NCBI GenBank assembly: GCA_046297395.1 | Contig: JBKCNM010000032.1 | Coordinates: 86,027 to 150,026 of the forward strand | Reading direction: 5' to 3' | DNA length: 64,000 nucleotides | Source: JBEICQ01 sp046297395 | GTDB lineage: Bacteria > Bacteroidota > Bacteroidia > UBA4408 | Shown: positions 45,501 to 52,605 of the stretch, piece by piece | How the letters are laid out: each line of letters opens with the position of its first letter | Numbering within the stretch: position 1 is the stretch's first letter | Program-made: the position numbers and the translations under genes | The notes under the pieces: generated by a model | What the model was told of the DNA's origin: nothing | Databases searched by the model: none | Seen by the model: only the letters and a program-made list of their open reading frames with translations

Positions 45501-48500
45501 CCAGGGAAGGCGTGTTTGGACTTGTGGCACGCAACAAAACATAACCTGTTACACTGGCGCCTGATCCCGGAAAGCTTGCGGCTGTCCAGCTCAGGTTGAT
45601 ACTGCTTTCGGAGGCAGTTGTAGCTGTGAGACCAGATGCCTGCACAAGCGGTGGATTCGAAAAAGTATAGAAATTGAGTTCATTGCCATAAGCGGGGCCA
45701 ACCTCGTTGGTGGCATACGCACGAACGAAATACCTTGTTTGAGGGGAAAGAGAAGTGAGAGAAGAGGAATAATCGCCTGTACCCGTTCCATCATTGGTAA
45801 AGTTATTTGCCAGTGTGGGAGAGGCAGAAGTATGCCAAACAATCCCTTTGGCACTGATGTCTCCTCCTCCATTGTTGATAGTGCTTCCTCCGGAACTTGC
45901 ACTCGTGCTGGTGATAGCAGAAATGCTCACAGTACTTACACTGGCCTGACTCACCGGAATGCCTGTTGTGGTTGCTGCACCTGCGGTGAGGTAATGGTAG
46001 GTGGTACTATTTGTTCCGTCCCAGGTGAACGGAATGAGTCGGAAATTATACAGATTTCCGGGGGTTAAACCACTAATGATTGTGCTTGTTGCAGGATTGG
46101 TAGGAAGAGTGGTTGGAGAAACCACAACCAGTGTTCCGATCGCTGCAGAAGGTGCTGTACCATTTTGCGATCCCAATGCCGGAGTACCTTCACTATAGAT
46201 GAGGGCGTACCCTGCCTGTGTGGCACCTGAGGAAGGGAAGGAAGCGGATGTCCAGGAAAGGGTAAGTTGATTGGAACCGGAGACTGTTGCAGTGAGCCCG
46301 GATGCCTGTGCGCTTGCCGGTTCGGACAAGGTTCGGAAATTAAGTTCATTGGCGTAAGCAGTACCCGAGCTGTTGGTGACATAAGCACGCGTGTAATAAA
46401 CCGTTTGGGGGTTCAGGCCTGAGAGCGTACTGGTGAAATTTGCCGTTCCGGATCCATCGTTGGTGATGTTGTCGGCGATGGTAGGTGTTCCGGTGGTATT
46501 CCAGGCAACACCTTTAGATGTGATGGCACTTCCTCCTGTTGTGATTGTACTGCCGCCGCTACTGGCCGAATTGTTGGAGATGTCACTCACTGCCGTAGTG
46601 GTGGTGATGGCAGGAAAACCTGCGTCGGTGGTGGCATTGGCGGCCGGTGCAGAAGTAAGCAGGTAATTGTATGTTTCTGTATTGCTTCCATCCCATGTAT
46701 AAGGAATGATGATGTAATTATACTGCGTAGATGCGCTTAGTCCTGTGTTATTAAAGCTCGTGCTTGCACCCGAGGTAATTGTGGTAACAAGTGATGTGCC
46801 TGAAGGCAAAGTGAGTGAGGCAGGGGCCACCCCATCGGTAACATTTGTGGTAGTAGGATTGCTTGCATCGCTTCTCCTTAAGATAATGGACCCGTTTGCT
46901 GTTGCTCCGGAGCCGGGGAAAGTTGCAGCGGTCCACCCTAAATCAATTTGTGCTGAACCATTGGCAGTGGCAGTAAAAGAAGTTGCAGCGGCAGTAGGTT
47001 CGTTGGAGAGGGTGCGGAAAGTGAGCTGATTTCCATAGGCGGTACCCACTTCGTTGGTGGCATAGGCACGCACATAATACAATGTCTGAGCAGTTAATGA
47101 GGAAAGCGAACTGCTGAAACTTGCTGTGCCTGTTCCATCATTGGTAGCGCTGTTGGCCGTTGTTGGCGAAGCAGCTGTATTCCACACCACACCTTTGGCC
47201 GATATGTTGCCACTGCCTGCGCTAATACCCGAGCCACCGGAGCTTGCACTGCCGGCGGTAACAGAAGAAATTGCGGTGGTGGTGGTGATGCTTGGATTGC
47301 CCACTGCAATTGCAGAGGCAGTTGGTGCCGAGGTCGTAAGATAATTATAGGTAGCTGCATTGGTACCATCCCAGGTAAAAGGAACAAGTAGGAAGTTGTA
47401 GGTGGTGCCGGGGGTTAGTCCGGTAATGATTGAACTAAGCGCAGGAGTTGAAGGGAGATTGGTTGGAGTAATGGTAACGAGTGTACCAACGCCGGCAGCT
47501 GGAGCAGATCCGCTTGCTGATGATAAAGAAGGTGTACTTGTAGAGTAAATCAAAGCATATCCCGCTTGTGTGGCACCGGATGCAGGAAAGGTCGCACCAG
47601 TCCAAGATACGGTGAGTTGCCCGCTTGCAGAAGCGGATGCACCCAAACTACTTGCCTGCACGGAAGGAGGATTGGATAATGTTCTGAAGTTAATGGCAGG
47701 ACCATAACCCGTGCCTGAGGCGTTTGTAGCATATGCACGCACATAGTATTGGGTTTGTGGGCTTAAACCACTTAGGTTACCTGTGAAATTGGCTGTGGTT
47801 GTAGTGCCATCTGTAAGCACGCTGTTTGACAGCGTAGGATTGGTACTAACTGCGGCGGTACTATACACAAGTCCCTTAGCCGAAAGTGCCGAACCGGTGA
47901 TTCCCTGTCCGCCTGAGGAGGCTGTAGTTGCTGTAATAGATGAAGCTGCAGTGGTGGTGGTAATACTTGGAACCGCAAGCAGGGGAACCAATTCTCCTGT
48001 GCTAAGAAGAGCACCGCCTGAGGAATATCCACTAAAAGTAATTTGAGCCAGTTGGCTTGAAGTGAGTGTTGAGGAAGAGTTCCCGAAAAAAATTTTTCCA
48101 GCTGTTCCGCTACTACCTGCTGATCCGGACCAGCCGGTAATGGTAAGTGTTGTACTACCTGTCCAGCTTACTGCCGAAGAGTTGGAGAATGTGAGCGTGT
48201 GATTTCCCGTACCAAGCGCTATGGTAGAGCTTGATGTGAGCGCAAGGGTTCCCATGGTTTCCGAAAATCCTGCAGAAGCGCCGGAAGACAAGGTACCTCC
48301 TCCGAGAGAAATAGCGGAACCATCCGCAATTACACCCGAAGCACCCAGTCGAAGGATGCCACCCGAAACTGTGGTGGTACCAGAATAGGTGTTGGCACCA
48401 CTTAAAATTAATGTCCCTGAATTGCTCTTGGTAAGTCCGCCTGTACCGCTGATGATACCTGCAAAAGTGGTATTGCCGGATTGGTTGGCCGTTAGGGTCG

Positions 48501-51264
48501 CAGAACCCAGGGTAATGTTTCCGCCATTGCTTCCACCGCCACTGATAGAAGCTACAGATTGATTAAAACCACCCAGGTTTAGGGTGGTACCGCTGGTGTT
48601 CGCCAACACAACTGCCGAAGCAGCCGGTAATGTTGAAACAGCACCACAGGCAAGTGTGCCGGAATTGATGGTGGTAGTACCAGAGTAAGTATTGGCACCG
48701 GAAAGAGTAAATACTCCCGTTCCACTGCCACTCTTTGTAAGGTTTCTATTTGCACCCTCTATAATTGAGCTTATGGTGATTCCACCGCTTGAAGAAATAT
48801 TTACTATGTTGTCTGTTGAATTGCCCAATGCAACATTCATTATCTTACCGGTACCTGTTTCATTATCCTGAACAGTAAAAAGGGAGCTTGAATTATTGGA
48901 GAGAATGGTATTGGATGTTGCCCTTACAACAGCACCATTTAAGGTAAGTGTTCCGGCTGTTGTAACACTGTTCCCTATGGTTAATACTCTGGTTCTGTTA
49001 GAAGTAACATCTATAGCTCCGATGGATAATGGTGCTGTCCCCATATTGATTCCGGAGGTAGTGGCAGTGCCTGCATTGTTAAATTGAGCAATATTGGAGG
49101 TAGTCCAAACATTTGATGCTGTTGATGGAGACCAATTTCCTGCAGTATACCAATCTGTAGCCGCTCCCGTGTTTATCCAAGGAATGATGATATTTGAAGA
49201 GGGGACCAACTCACCGGTAGACAAGATTGTTGCGCTGAAATTATTCGTTCCATTATTAAACACAATTTGCGAAAGCTGCTGTGCTGTCAAGCCCGAAGAA
49301 TTCGAACCAAAGAAAATTTTTCCTCCTGTACCTGTTGTCCCATTATAGCTTCCAGACCATCCTGTAATTGTTACAGTAGTTCCAGCCGTCCAACTCACCG
49401 CGTTACTAGCGGCAAAAGTTATAGTGTGTGCAGTTGCCGATGCAAGAGCGATTGTTGAGTTGGCAGTTACATTCAAGGTTGAAGAACTCGTCCATGTGCG
49501 CGAAGCCGAAATTCCGGTTGTTCCCAGCGTTCCGCCGTTGAGCACCACTTGCGAGGCAAATGTAGCATTGGCCGATGGGTTCAGGCGAAGTTCACCACCT
49601 GTAACTGTGGTGTTGCCCGTAAATGCCAAGGCGCTGTTGGTAAGAATCTCCACACCAGTATTGGTTTTTGTTATCCCACCCGTTCCACTGATGGTTCCTG
49701 CATAGGTATCCGTTCCGGTATTGTCTATGTTTAGGATTCCGGAACCAAGGGTAACAGAAGCTGTGGTGCTGGCACTGGCTAAAGCTACTTTTTGGTTGGT
49801 ACTATTGAGGTTGAAAACCCCATTACCGTTTATGGTGATTAAAGAAGGTGTGCCGGTACCCAATTGATTGTTGGCGTCTGTCCTTAGTGTTACCCCGGTA
49901 TTGATGGTGACATTCCCGGTACCAATGGCTCTTGTATCCGCAGATTTATTGAAAACCGTAGTGGTTGCACCGGCGGTAAATGTATTGGTATAGGTGTTTT
50001 GAGAGGCACCAGAGAAAACAACTATCCCTGAACCCGAAGTTGAAACAGCACCTCCACCGGAAACCACTCCTGATATTGTGGTAGTACCTCCTGCATTTAA
50101 AGCATTTATGCGTAAGCCACCCGTTGTTGCATTATTGGTAATAGCTCCGGAAAATGTGTGGTTTCCGGAGGTATTCAAACCACCGATTTCCCGGGTTGTA
50201 AGGTTACCATTATTGATGGTGAAATTATTTGAAAATGTGGTTCCACCGGTAGCGTTGCTCAGCCATAGTTTGGTTACATTCCCTAATTGTCCTCCGTTGC
50301 CTACAAAAATTCCGCTGCTTGCGGAAATACTGCCTCCTGAGCCAATCCAAAGCTCCCCATTGTCAATCTGGGTTTGGCCTGTATAGGTGTTGGCTGCGTT
50401 AAGGGTTACATTTCCTGTTCCGCTTTTATTAAATGTGTTGTTTAATGTATTGGAAGATGCCGAGTTCGCATTTAGCCCATTGAACATTACGCCACCAATT
50501 GTATAAGAGCCATTGCTCTGTCCGTGATTGAGTGCACCCTGGTTGGTTACAGTATGCTGATTGCCCACTGCACCAAGACCCCAGAAAATGTTTCGAGCTG
50601 CTCCGCCATCCCAATCGTCCTCCAGAAAAATACTATAGTCTGTAATCGGGTTGGAAGTATTGAGCAAGATGTCATTTAATGTGCTTGTGGTGGTTCCGTC
50701 CGTCCAGGTAGCGTTCATACGGTCCGGAGCGGTAAGCGTAAGCGTGAATGTGAAGTTTTTGTAGGTAGTTTGCTGGCCGGCCACATTAGCAGATCCGGCG
50801 GATGTTGAACCCCCGTTAAACCTTGCATACCAGTTGCCCCATATACCCGCTCCGGCATATGCAGGTCCATCAAGATTGAAAGAAATGGCATAGTTACTTT
50901 CACGGTTTGCCCAACTTCCTGTGCCCGGACTGGCAAGCAGTGCAAAACCTATTTTCCCGAATGCCCTGGTTGCCGAAAGGGTCACTACAAACTGGTCGCC
51001 AACCTGAAGAGCCCGGTCACCGGTTGATGAACCGGATGCATCGGTGCGGAATTTTCTCCACGACACCACCTGCTTGGTTCCGCCCCCATTTGCATACATG
51101 CCAACCTGGTTTGCACCTTGGTTGAAAGCACCTGCTGTGCCCGTGGTCCATGTGGAATAATAGTTTCCCGTTTGTTGTGTGTATGTTACTGTGGTTTGGG
51201 AAAAAAGACTTTGACAGGACAAAATAATACCTGCAAATACAGTCAAGCGGAGAATCAACTTCAT
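36502..51264 (-). CDS. Giant T9SS-exported beta-strand/Fn3 repeat surface protein
   Basis: About 4920 aa (near 490 kDa). Signal peptide 'MKLILRLTVFAGIILSCQSL' ending FSQ; the frame opens 101 codons earlier but without a signal, so ATG 51264 is chosen. Residues 25-270: an N-terminal lectin-like region. About 280-1090: autotransporter-associated beta-strand repeats ('LNAANTYTGQTQIDNGELW', 'LSGANTYSGTTTINSGTL', 'LSGANTYSGTTTVSGGIL'). About 1100-2110: four Fn3 pair units plus a fifth part. About 2110-4650: Ser/Gly/Thr/Asn-rich beta-helix-like sequence with repeated 'LRYF...GRGLEWS' units. End: 'PLPISLLSFEA' and a type A sorting domain ('LYPNPVQNG', 'SGVYLLHIQYKGHKEIRKIV'). Probably a cell-surface adhesin or gliding-related coat; inferred. 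Confidence 0.93.
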   Translation of the reverse strand: MKLILRLTVFAGIILSCQSLFSQTTVTYTQQTGNYYSTWTTGTAGAFNQGANQVGMYANGGGTKQVVSWRKFRTDASGSSTGDRALQVGDQFVVTLSATRAFGKIGFALLASPGTGSWANRESNYAISFNLDGPAYAGAGIWGNWYARFNGGSTSAGSANVAGQQTTYKNFTFTLTLTAPDRMNATWTDGTTTSTLNDILLNTSNPITDYSIFLEDDWDGGAARNIFWGLGAVGNQHTVTNQGALNHGQSNGSYTIGGVMFNGLNANSASSNTLNNTFNKSGTGNVTLNAANTYTGQTQIDNGELWIGSGGSISASSGIFVGNGGQLGNVTKLWLSNATGGTTFSNNFTINNGNLTTREIGGLNTSGNHTFSGAITNNATTGGLRINALNAGGTTTISGVVSGGGAVSTSGSGIVVFSGASQNTYTNTFTAGATTTVFNKSADTRAIGTGNVTINTGVTLRTDANNQLGTGTPSLITINGNGVFNLNSTNQKVALASASTTASVTLGSGILNIDNTGTDTYAGTISGTGGITKTNTGVEILTNSALAFTGNTTVTGGELRLNPSANATFASQVVLNGGTLGTTGISASRTWTSSSTLNVTANSTIALASATAHTITFAASNAVSWTAGTTVTITGWSGSYNGTTGTGGKIFFGSNSSGLTAQQLSQIVFNNGTNNFSATILSTGELVPSSNIIIPWINTGAATDWYTAGNWSPSTASNVWTTSNIAQFNNAGTATTSGINMGTAPLSIGAIDVTSNRTRVLTIGNSVTTAGTLTLNGAVVRATSNTILSNNSSSLFTVQDNETGTGKIMNVALGNSTDNIVNISSSGGITISSIIEGANRNLTKSGSGTGVFTLSGANTYSGTTTINSGTLACGAVSTLPAASAVVLANTSGTTLNLGGFNQSVASISGGGSNGGNITLGSATLTANQSGNTTFAGIISGTGGLTKSNSGTLILSGANTYSGTTTVSGGILRLGASGVIADGSAISLGGGTLSSGASAGFSETMGTLALTSSSTIALGTGNHTLTFSNSSAVSWTGSTTLTITGWSGSAGSSGTAGKIFFGNSSSTLTSSQLAQITFSGYSSGGALLSTGELVPLLAVPSITTTTAASSITATTASSGGQGITGSALSAKGLVYSTAAVSTNPTLSNSVLTDGTTTTANFTGNLSGLSPQTQYYVRAYATNASGTGYGPAINFRTLSNPPSVQASSLGASASASGQLTVSWTGATFPASGATQAGYALIYSTSTPSLSSASGSAPAAGVGTLVTITPTNLPSTPALSSIITGLTPGTTYNFLLVPFTWDGTNAATYNYLTTSAPTASAIAVGNPSITTTTAISSVTAGSASSGGSGISAGSGNISAKGVVWNTAASPTTANSATNDGTGTASFSSSLSSLTAQTLYYVRAYATNEVGTAYGNQLTFRTLSNEPTAAATSFTATANGSAQIDLGWTAATFPGSGATANGSIILRRSDASNPTTTNVTDGVAPASLTLPSGTSLVTTITSGASTSFNNTGLSASTQYNYIIIPYTWDGSNTETYNYLLTSAPAANATTDAGFPAITTTTAVSDISNNSASSGGSTITTGGSAITSKGVAWNTTGTPTIADNITNDGSGTANFTSTLSGLNPQTVYYTRAYVTNSSGTAYANELNFRTLSEPASAQASGLTATVSGSNQLTLSWTSASFPSSGATQAGYALIYSEGTPALGSQNGTAPSAAIGTLVVVSPTTLPTNPATSTIISGLTPGNLYNFRLIPFTWDGTNSTTYHYLTAGAATTTGIPVSQASVSTVSISAITSTSASSGGSTINNGGGDISAKGIVWHTSASPTLANNFTNDGTGTGDYSSSLTSLSPQTRYFVRAYATNEVGPAYGNELNFYTFSNPPLVQASGLTATTASESSINLSWTAASFPGSGASVTGYVLLRATSPNTPSLANTDGAAPTAGTNTTIVSASISGASTSAASTGLAALTTYNYLLVPFTWDGTNAGTYRYLTASAPTASATTFSALPAAQPTALVFSAVTVNTITTSWTAATGSPSGYIVLRSTGSLPNTDPVSGTTYTAGATLGNATVVFVGSAVTTGAQTGLIDGTTYFYEVFSYNGSGSSINYRTASPLSGSQATNPVSAPLAAAATAVNSSSFTANWNAVSAALNYRLDVGTTPCFVNYGSSSTQDEGFSAGTTAPSGWTFTTIGSTYTSAGNFGLASPSIQMDATGDRILTNPLSGSVATELSFWLKGNGTNTLSALLVEGTTDGTNWVTIENITNSIPTTGTTKTYNASSTPSLPCSMIQFRFTYTMNAGNLAFDDVSITSASATSAFVSGYNDLTVNGTSQSVTGLNSNTAYYYRVRAVGSNSTSSNSNIIMATTLIDVSNADFRSVASGSWNTNATWEFYNGVSWVAATQAPAAGNNVTIQSGHTVTLDANRTLNAGKTMTITGSLDAGSNSISGAGSVAMNATATLITSSSAGLAGAIQVSAPAGCTFTAGATIRFSGTNVNTGFAGFSGFSSTSFYNITWTGTTALTLDKTVRLQTLNFTNSGLIYLGNFDMFISNSGVINGAPFSSSKMIVTDGTGTLNRFITTGVWTSFTWPIGEVSGTAEYSPVTIGSSSGNAASTAYIGFRVTDAVDPNNGLASNYITRYWTYNTANLTAGTTWGSATFGYTASDIVGNQSSFKANAFNTGTLLWTEFASSSAASNVLTFTSGASTTSILTGNTITARQDPPIYYRSNASGDWTSLSTWQISTDPAFLSPTGVAAILIPTTSNSAGITIASGHTVGITTAVTADDITVSDGGILSVTSNGLTIANGSAATDLNINAGGTLQFSSSASNSLVINTGAAVVVNGLLKNNGANGSPDISNSGSITVASGGVYEHGRNAGAIPTCTWSAGSTCLITGTTLNAPTGLAQTFHHFTVNTTLGNHVNCSGALQTINGKFKLTTNHASFAWRLSSTTAYTLTVGDSLIIRNGILDMASGTITGTATINANGHVNILGAGSILIKTGSSSAVFNANNHFTQNEGTIDFAAASSNTTFNFFGDITLNGTVQRSSSGSHSVNFLKASGQQDFAFGGTQGSGALTWNIGNGTTTNTVRLTSSTWSLGSSAHQINVNGNATFNMQTGVISGANTGFTVLSGATLLIGHPQGITMSGTAEGNVQTDGARNFNGSAHYRYTGSSNQVTGSGLPSPITASLTMLNTGASGNNTLTLTNTNTTVSTFNLNSGLFAAGSGQQINISSGGSVNFTSGDFATGAAAGTIHFNGSGTWTGSGNPYVVSTSGGVNFGTGNISIQSGGAFVINAGGFVNTNAPSYSSGSTLQYNVNGDYGRGFEWSSTSGKGYPHHVLLSNNTTLNPASSPSAPNAAVPMRCGGNLSISSGSNIYMDFGGNNMTEDLVVLGNLNLSGNLSGSGANGSDIFLAGNWSNNGTGNNFFPNNRAVFFNGTSNQNIGGSNTGSNPFPFLFIDNPAGITLTAPQTVSTQLTLTNGSVILGAHSLTMNTGASITGISTSRYIVTNSTGQLIQRVSSSNVLFPIGPSASIYAPVTLNQAGTAENIGVLCETAPPFDQTLINDSRAVNVQWYLNESVADANSLFTSFQWPLSSEAASFNRSIGVFHGSWNGTAWDLRGSSSTTGSNPYTSSSSTNYTGNLSNRLFTIGNLRAYRNCNTTAQNGTWGNVSTWAFGLPESGDNVCLQHAVSVLSSDSDPAPVLGLDVQSGGSLSLASGRTLTFLSGGNLNNSSGSSKNLGAGNITANAAISITGSHPFTIGNLIINEATSLVQAPTISGSLQINANAYLTDASPVYSSNAGLIYNTGGSYTPGLEWNANALTPGSGAPGGLTIQGNTSIQMPNIPLAVAGNINLSSGALTLNSNVDNNLSLTGNWSRSAGFTFAPNSRAVFFNGSNALQTIEVIGGGTETFSYLYNNKTSGNLQLASGTNVTVSASVGNVLGLIATSSLDLNGQSLTLNGAGGSILANGGTCNIIGGANSSLNILNATKSVNAQNSGTLSTGANVRIALSTGMDFGNNLSTINGTLQIALGGFVSNNPPNYASGSTLRYFTGSSYGRGLEWSATSGPGYPWHVTIDQNGTVTSLDLSNGGSALRQIAGNLNINNGGVLTMQSMTDALNVRGNVTVANGGNLTLGSALGGDLDIGGNFTLQASSTFNQNSREIEMNGNGNIQVLSGLTTPGFLAINNAGGSVQLSEAITIQNRLRLTDGTLNLNGFALNLAANSSIRRQSSGASLSAEPTVGAGNTYDLRYDASMTSGPEFLSDGSALRDLTVSGSGSTLSLSASRTVNRDINLLSGAGINVNGFTLVHSGNNVSAPTGTIFVNGNSEISNSAGLSIGGFSISGSPNQPTFFTKTISNSAGTGTLNFASNITLSIGDGKFDFGLSGGNSITTVSGVLQIAGGGSVFPNSCIYAVGSTLRFYNNFDYQVDAGDNTWRSGAINSGLPGIPWNVEIRDANTDLYLNQERSVRNNLSITDGKLRLIYSGSNTFNVGGNWTRTGVTSAFVNTNNKKVVFNRSIAGDQVITTGNGVNTETFYDIEIANTGGGDVSIGNNVNLVIQNSMTLTSGKMKLGTGSTFQLGIPGNNGTIVGAGANRYIVTWTGSNSIPLKLFTNTNGSYQFPVGDNTSYTPFTIDIVSGANSGSFITCSTTPAAHPSLGTTSNYLNRYWTLEQTGLNSGFTYNVNFSYTDADVVGSETLLFPFKWTPGIGNGTGWIGCGGSSASYTVGTGTTDINTNTMQWQGITSFSDFTGNGGGTPLPISLLSFEATPQDGKVVLDWVTLSETNNAFFTVERSSDLSEIHTLARIEGAGNHNGKLSYSAIDHHPLLGTSYYRLRQTDFSGESTYTQWVALQMLDMANAQLMLYPNPVQNGMLFVETSGFDEHENIRIEFCDLSGKNLLLSNMSPGSASTRTTIDLADLQSGVYLLHIQYKGHKEIRKIVIQ
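45240..47975 (-). repeat. Tandem Fn3-pair repeat array inside the giant gene
   Basis: Four coding units of about 660-680 nt each open with 'SITTTTAASSI', 'SITTTTAISSV', 'AITTTTAVSDI' and 'SVSTVSISAI' (DNA about 47965, 47290, 46610 and 45940), each followed by 'YYVRAY' / 'YNFLLVPFTWDGTN'-type strands. A fifth degenerate unit follows near 45260. The first and third share long almost identical stretches ('ATNASGTGYG', 'RTLS'). Unit count may vary by recombination. Confidence 0.85.
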
Positions 51265-51784
51265 GTCAGGAAATATCTGGTGAGTACTGTTTGTTTTTTG
51301 AGGAGATGCTTTTTTTGAAAAAAGAAAAGTGGTAGTCAAAAAGTGATTGATCGATGAAACAAAAGCATTTGAATGGCCGATCAATAGATGCATATTTTTC
51401 GGTGAAGAAAACCCTGCAAACTTGTCTTTATGGGTATTGGAGACCTTTGTATCTGGTGTATAATCCGCCTGTGTTTGATTTCTTGACACTGCAACATATC
51501 CTTCACTTTCCCTCAATTCAATCATTGAAAAAGAAACTTCGTGGGTCAATCTTTTCAAGTTGTTCATGCGCTTTCAGTTTGTTTGTGTTTACAATCTTTT
51601 CTTTGTGCAGTGCATAAATAAATGATGAGCAAGTCATGTAAGAGAGAGGTATTCTCAGACAACAAAAACTTGTCTGTATTTATGTCCATTTGACACTAAG
51701 TTTTAATCGGTGAATATATACATATACCTGATGGTATCAAAATAATTAACGACTAAAATCTGTACTTGTTTAAAATTAGTTAAT
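51265..51784. other. Intergenic region upstream of the giant gene
   Basis: 520 nt, AT-rich, no gene. It is the leader/promoter area of the giant gene (minus) and the 3' flank of the TPR gene. An inverted repeat CAGACAA-CAAAAAC-TTGTCTG lies at 51656-51676. The giant gene's frame is open for 303 nt into this area (to 51567), but the translated stretch shows no signal or family and is likely chance. No exact TAnnTTTG element was found near the start. Confidence 0.5.
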
Positions 51785-51813
51785 AAAAAAACCGGAAGCA
51801 ATGCCCCCGGTTT
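51785..51813 (-). terminator. Intrinsic terminator after the TPR membrane protein gene
   Basis: Minus-strand stem AACCGG / CCGGTT with an 11-12 nt loop followed by T7, just downstream of the stop at 51838. Confidence 0.8.
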
Positions 51814-51837
51814 CTTCCGATTTCTGTTAATGAGTTT

Positions 51838-52530
51838 TTACAGCCCGTTTTTTGCAGCGTTTACGCGAGCAATGTATTTATCAATTTCCCTACCTTCAGC
51901 GGTATTGCTGTAATCAGTTCTTATCTGATCATAAATCTTGAGGGCATTGTCGTAGTTTTTCTGGTCCTCATAAACCCCGGCAGCTTTCATCAGATAAACA
52001 GGTGTAGTGAACTTGTTCTCGTTCACCTTTGCGGCCTTCAGGTAATGAACAACAGCTTCTTCGCTGTTGCCCATCTCCATATAAGCATCACCCATGGCTC
52101 CGGTGGCTACCGAGCCAATCACCTCATTGGGTGTATCAAACTTCTTAAGTTCATCAATGGATTCCTGGTACTTTCCCTGACGGAGATAACATATTCCCAG
52201 GTAGTAATGGGCAAGTGAAGCACTTTTGGTCATGCCATATTCATCGGCTATGGCTTTAAAACCCAAATGATTACCATCGCCATTCACAGCTTTTTTCAGG
52301 GAATCATTCTCAAAATACTGCTGGGCCCAAAACATCTTTTCCTGCGCCTCAGTCTCCAAAGGAGCAAGGTACAGACGGGTCCAAGCGAAATATCCGCCAA
52401 TGAGCACAACAATGGCACCGGCGATGATGGCCAGGCTTTTTTTGTTTTCCTCTATATATCTTTCCGTTTTTGAGTAGGCGTGTTGCACATCCAGCAACAC
52501 ATCGTCTTTTTCGGCTTCAGATTTTGACAT
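51838..52530 (-). CDS. Membrane-anchored TPR protein (YfgM-like)
   Basis: 230 aa. A short charged N-terminal tail is followed by one membrane helix ('SLAIIAGAIVVLIGGYFAW', about 32-50); the rest is outside and holds TPR-like repeats ('ASLAHYYLGICYLRQGKYQE', 'GAMGDAYMEMGNSEEAVVHY', 'AAGVYEDQKNYDNALKIYDQ'). This is the layout of YfgM, a periplasmic chaperone partner of PpiD/SecYEG; Bacteroidota homologues are seen near protein-export or metabolic genes. The ATG at 52530 fits a complete promoter at 52551-52581 (leader about 14 nt), and a terminator follows, so it is a single-gene unit. Function assigned by analogy only. Confidence 0.82.
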   Translation of the reverse strand: MSKSEAEKDDVLLDVQHAYSKTERYIEENKKSLAIIAGAIVVLIGGYFAWTRLYLAPLETEAQEKMFWAQQYFENDSLKKAVNGDGNHLGFKAIADEYGMTKSASLAHYYLGICYLRQGKYQESIDELKKFDTPNEVIGSVATGAMGDAYMEMGNSEEAVVHYLKAAKVNENKFTTPVYLMKAAGVYEDQKNYDNALKIYDQIRTDYSNTAEGREIDKYIARVNAAKNGL

Positions 52531-52550
52531 AATTCTTGTTTTAAGGGCGG

Positions 52551-52581
52551 CAAAATTACCAAAATTTAAAGATCAGACAAA
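52551..52581 (-). promoter_or_regulatory. Promoter of the YfgM-like gene
   Basis: On the minus strand TTTG, 19-nt spacer, TAATTTTG: a perfect TTTG-N19-TAnnTTTG promoter. Transcription would start around 52544. Confidence 0.75.
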
Positions 52582-52605
52582 CCCGGGGCAATTTTATCAA
52601 GGGAA

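Noticed and set aside
45240..47975. CRISPR-like or satellite repeats
   Set aside because: The spacing and sequence are explained by coding Fn3 units of about 225 residues in one frame.
36502..51264. Many long open frames on the plus strand inside the giant gene (for example 42653-43144, 163 codons)
   Set aside because: They are mirror frames of the Ser/Gly/Thr/Asn-rich repeats; no signal peptides, motifs or promoters of their own, and they stop wherever the giant protein's composition changes.
51265..51567. In-frame extension of the giant protein by 101 residues
   Set aside because: No signal peptide or recognisable family in it, while ATG 51264 yields a textbook signal peptide; likely a chance open frame.
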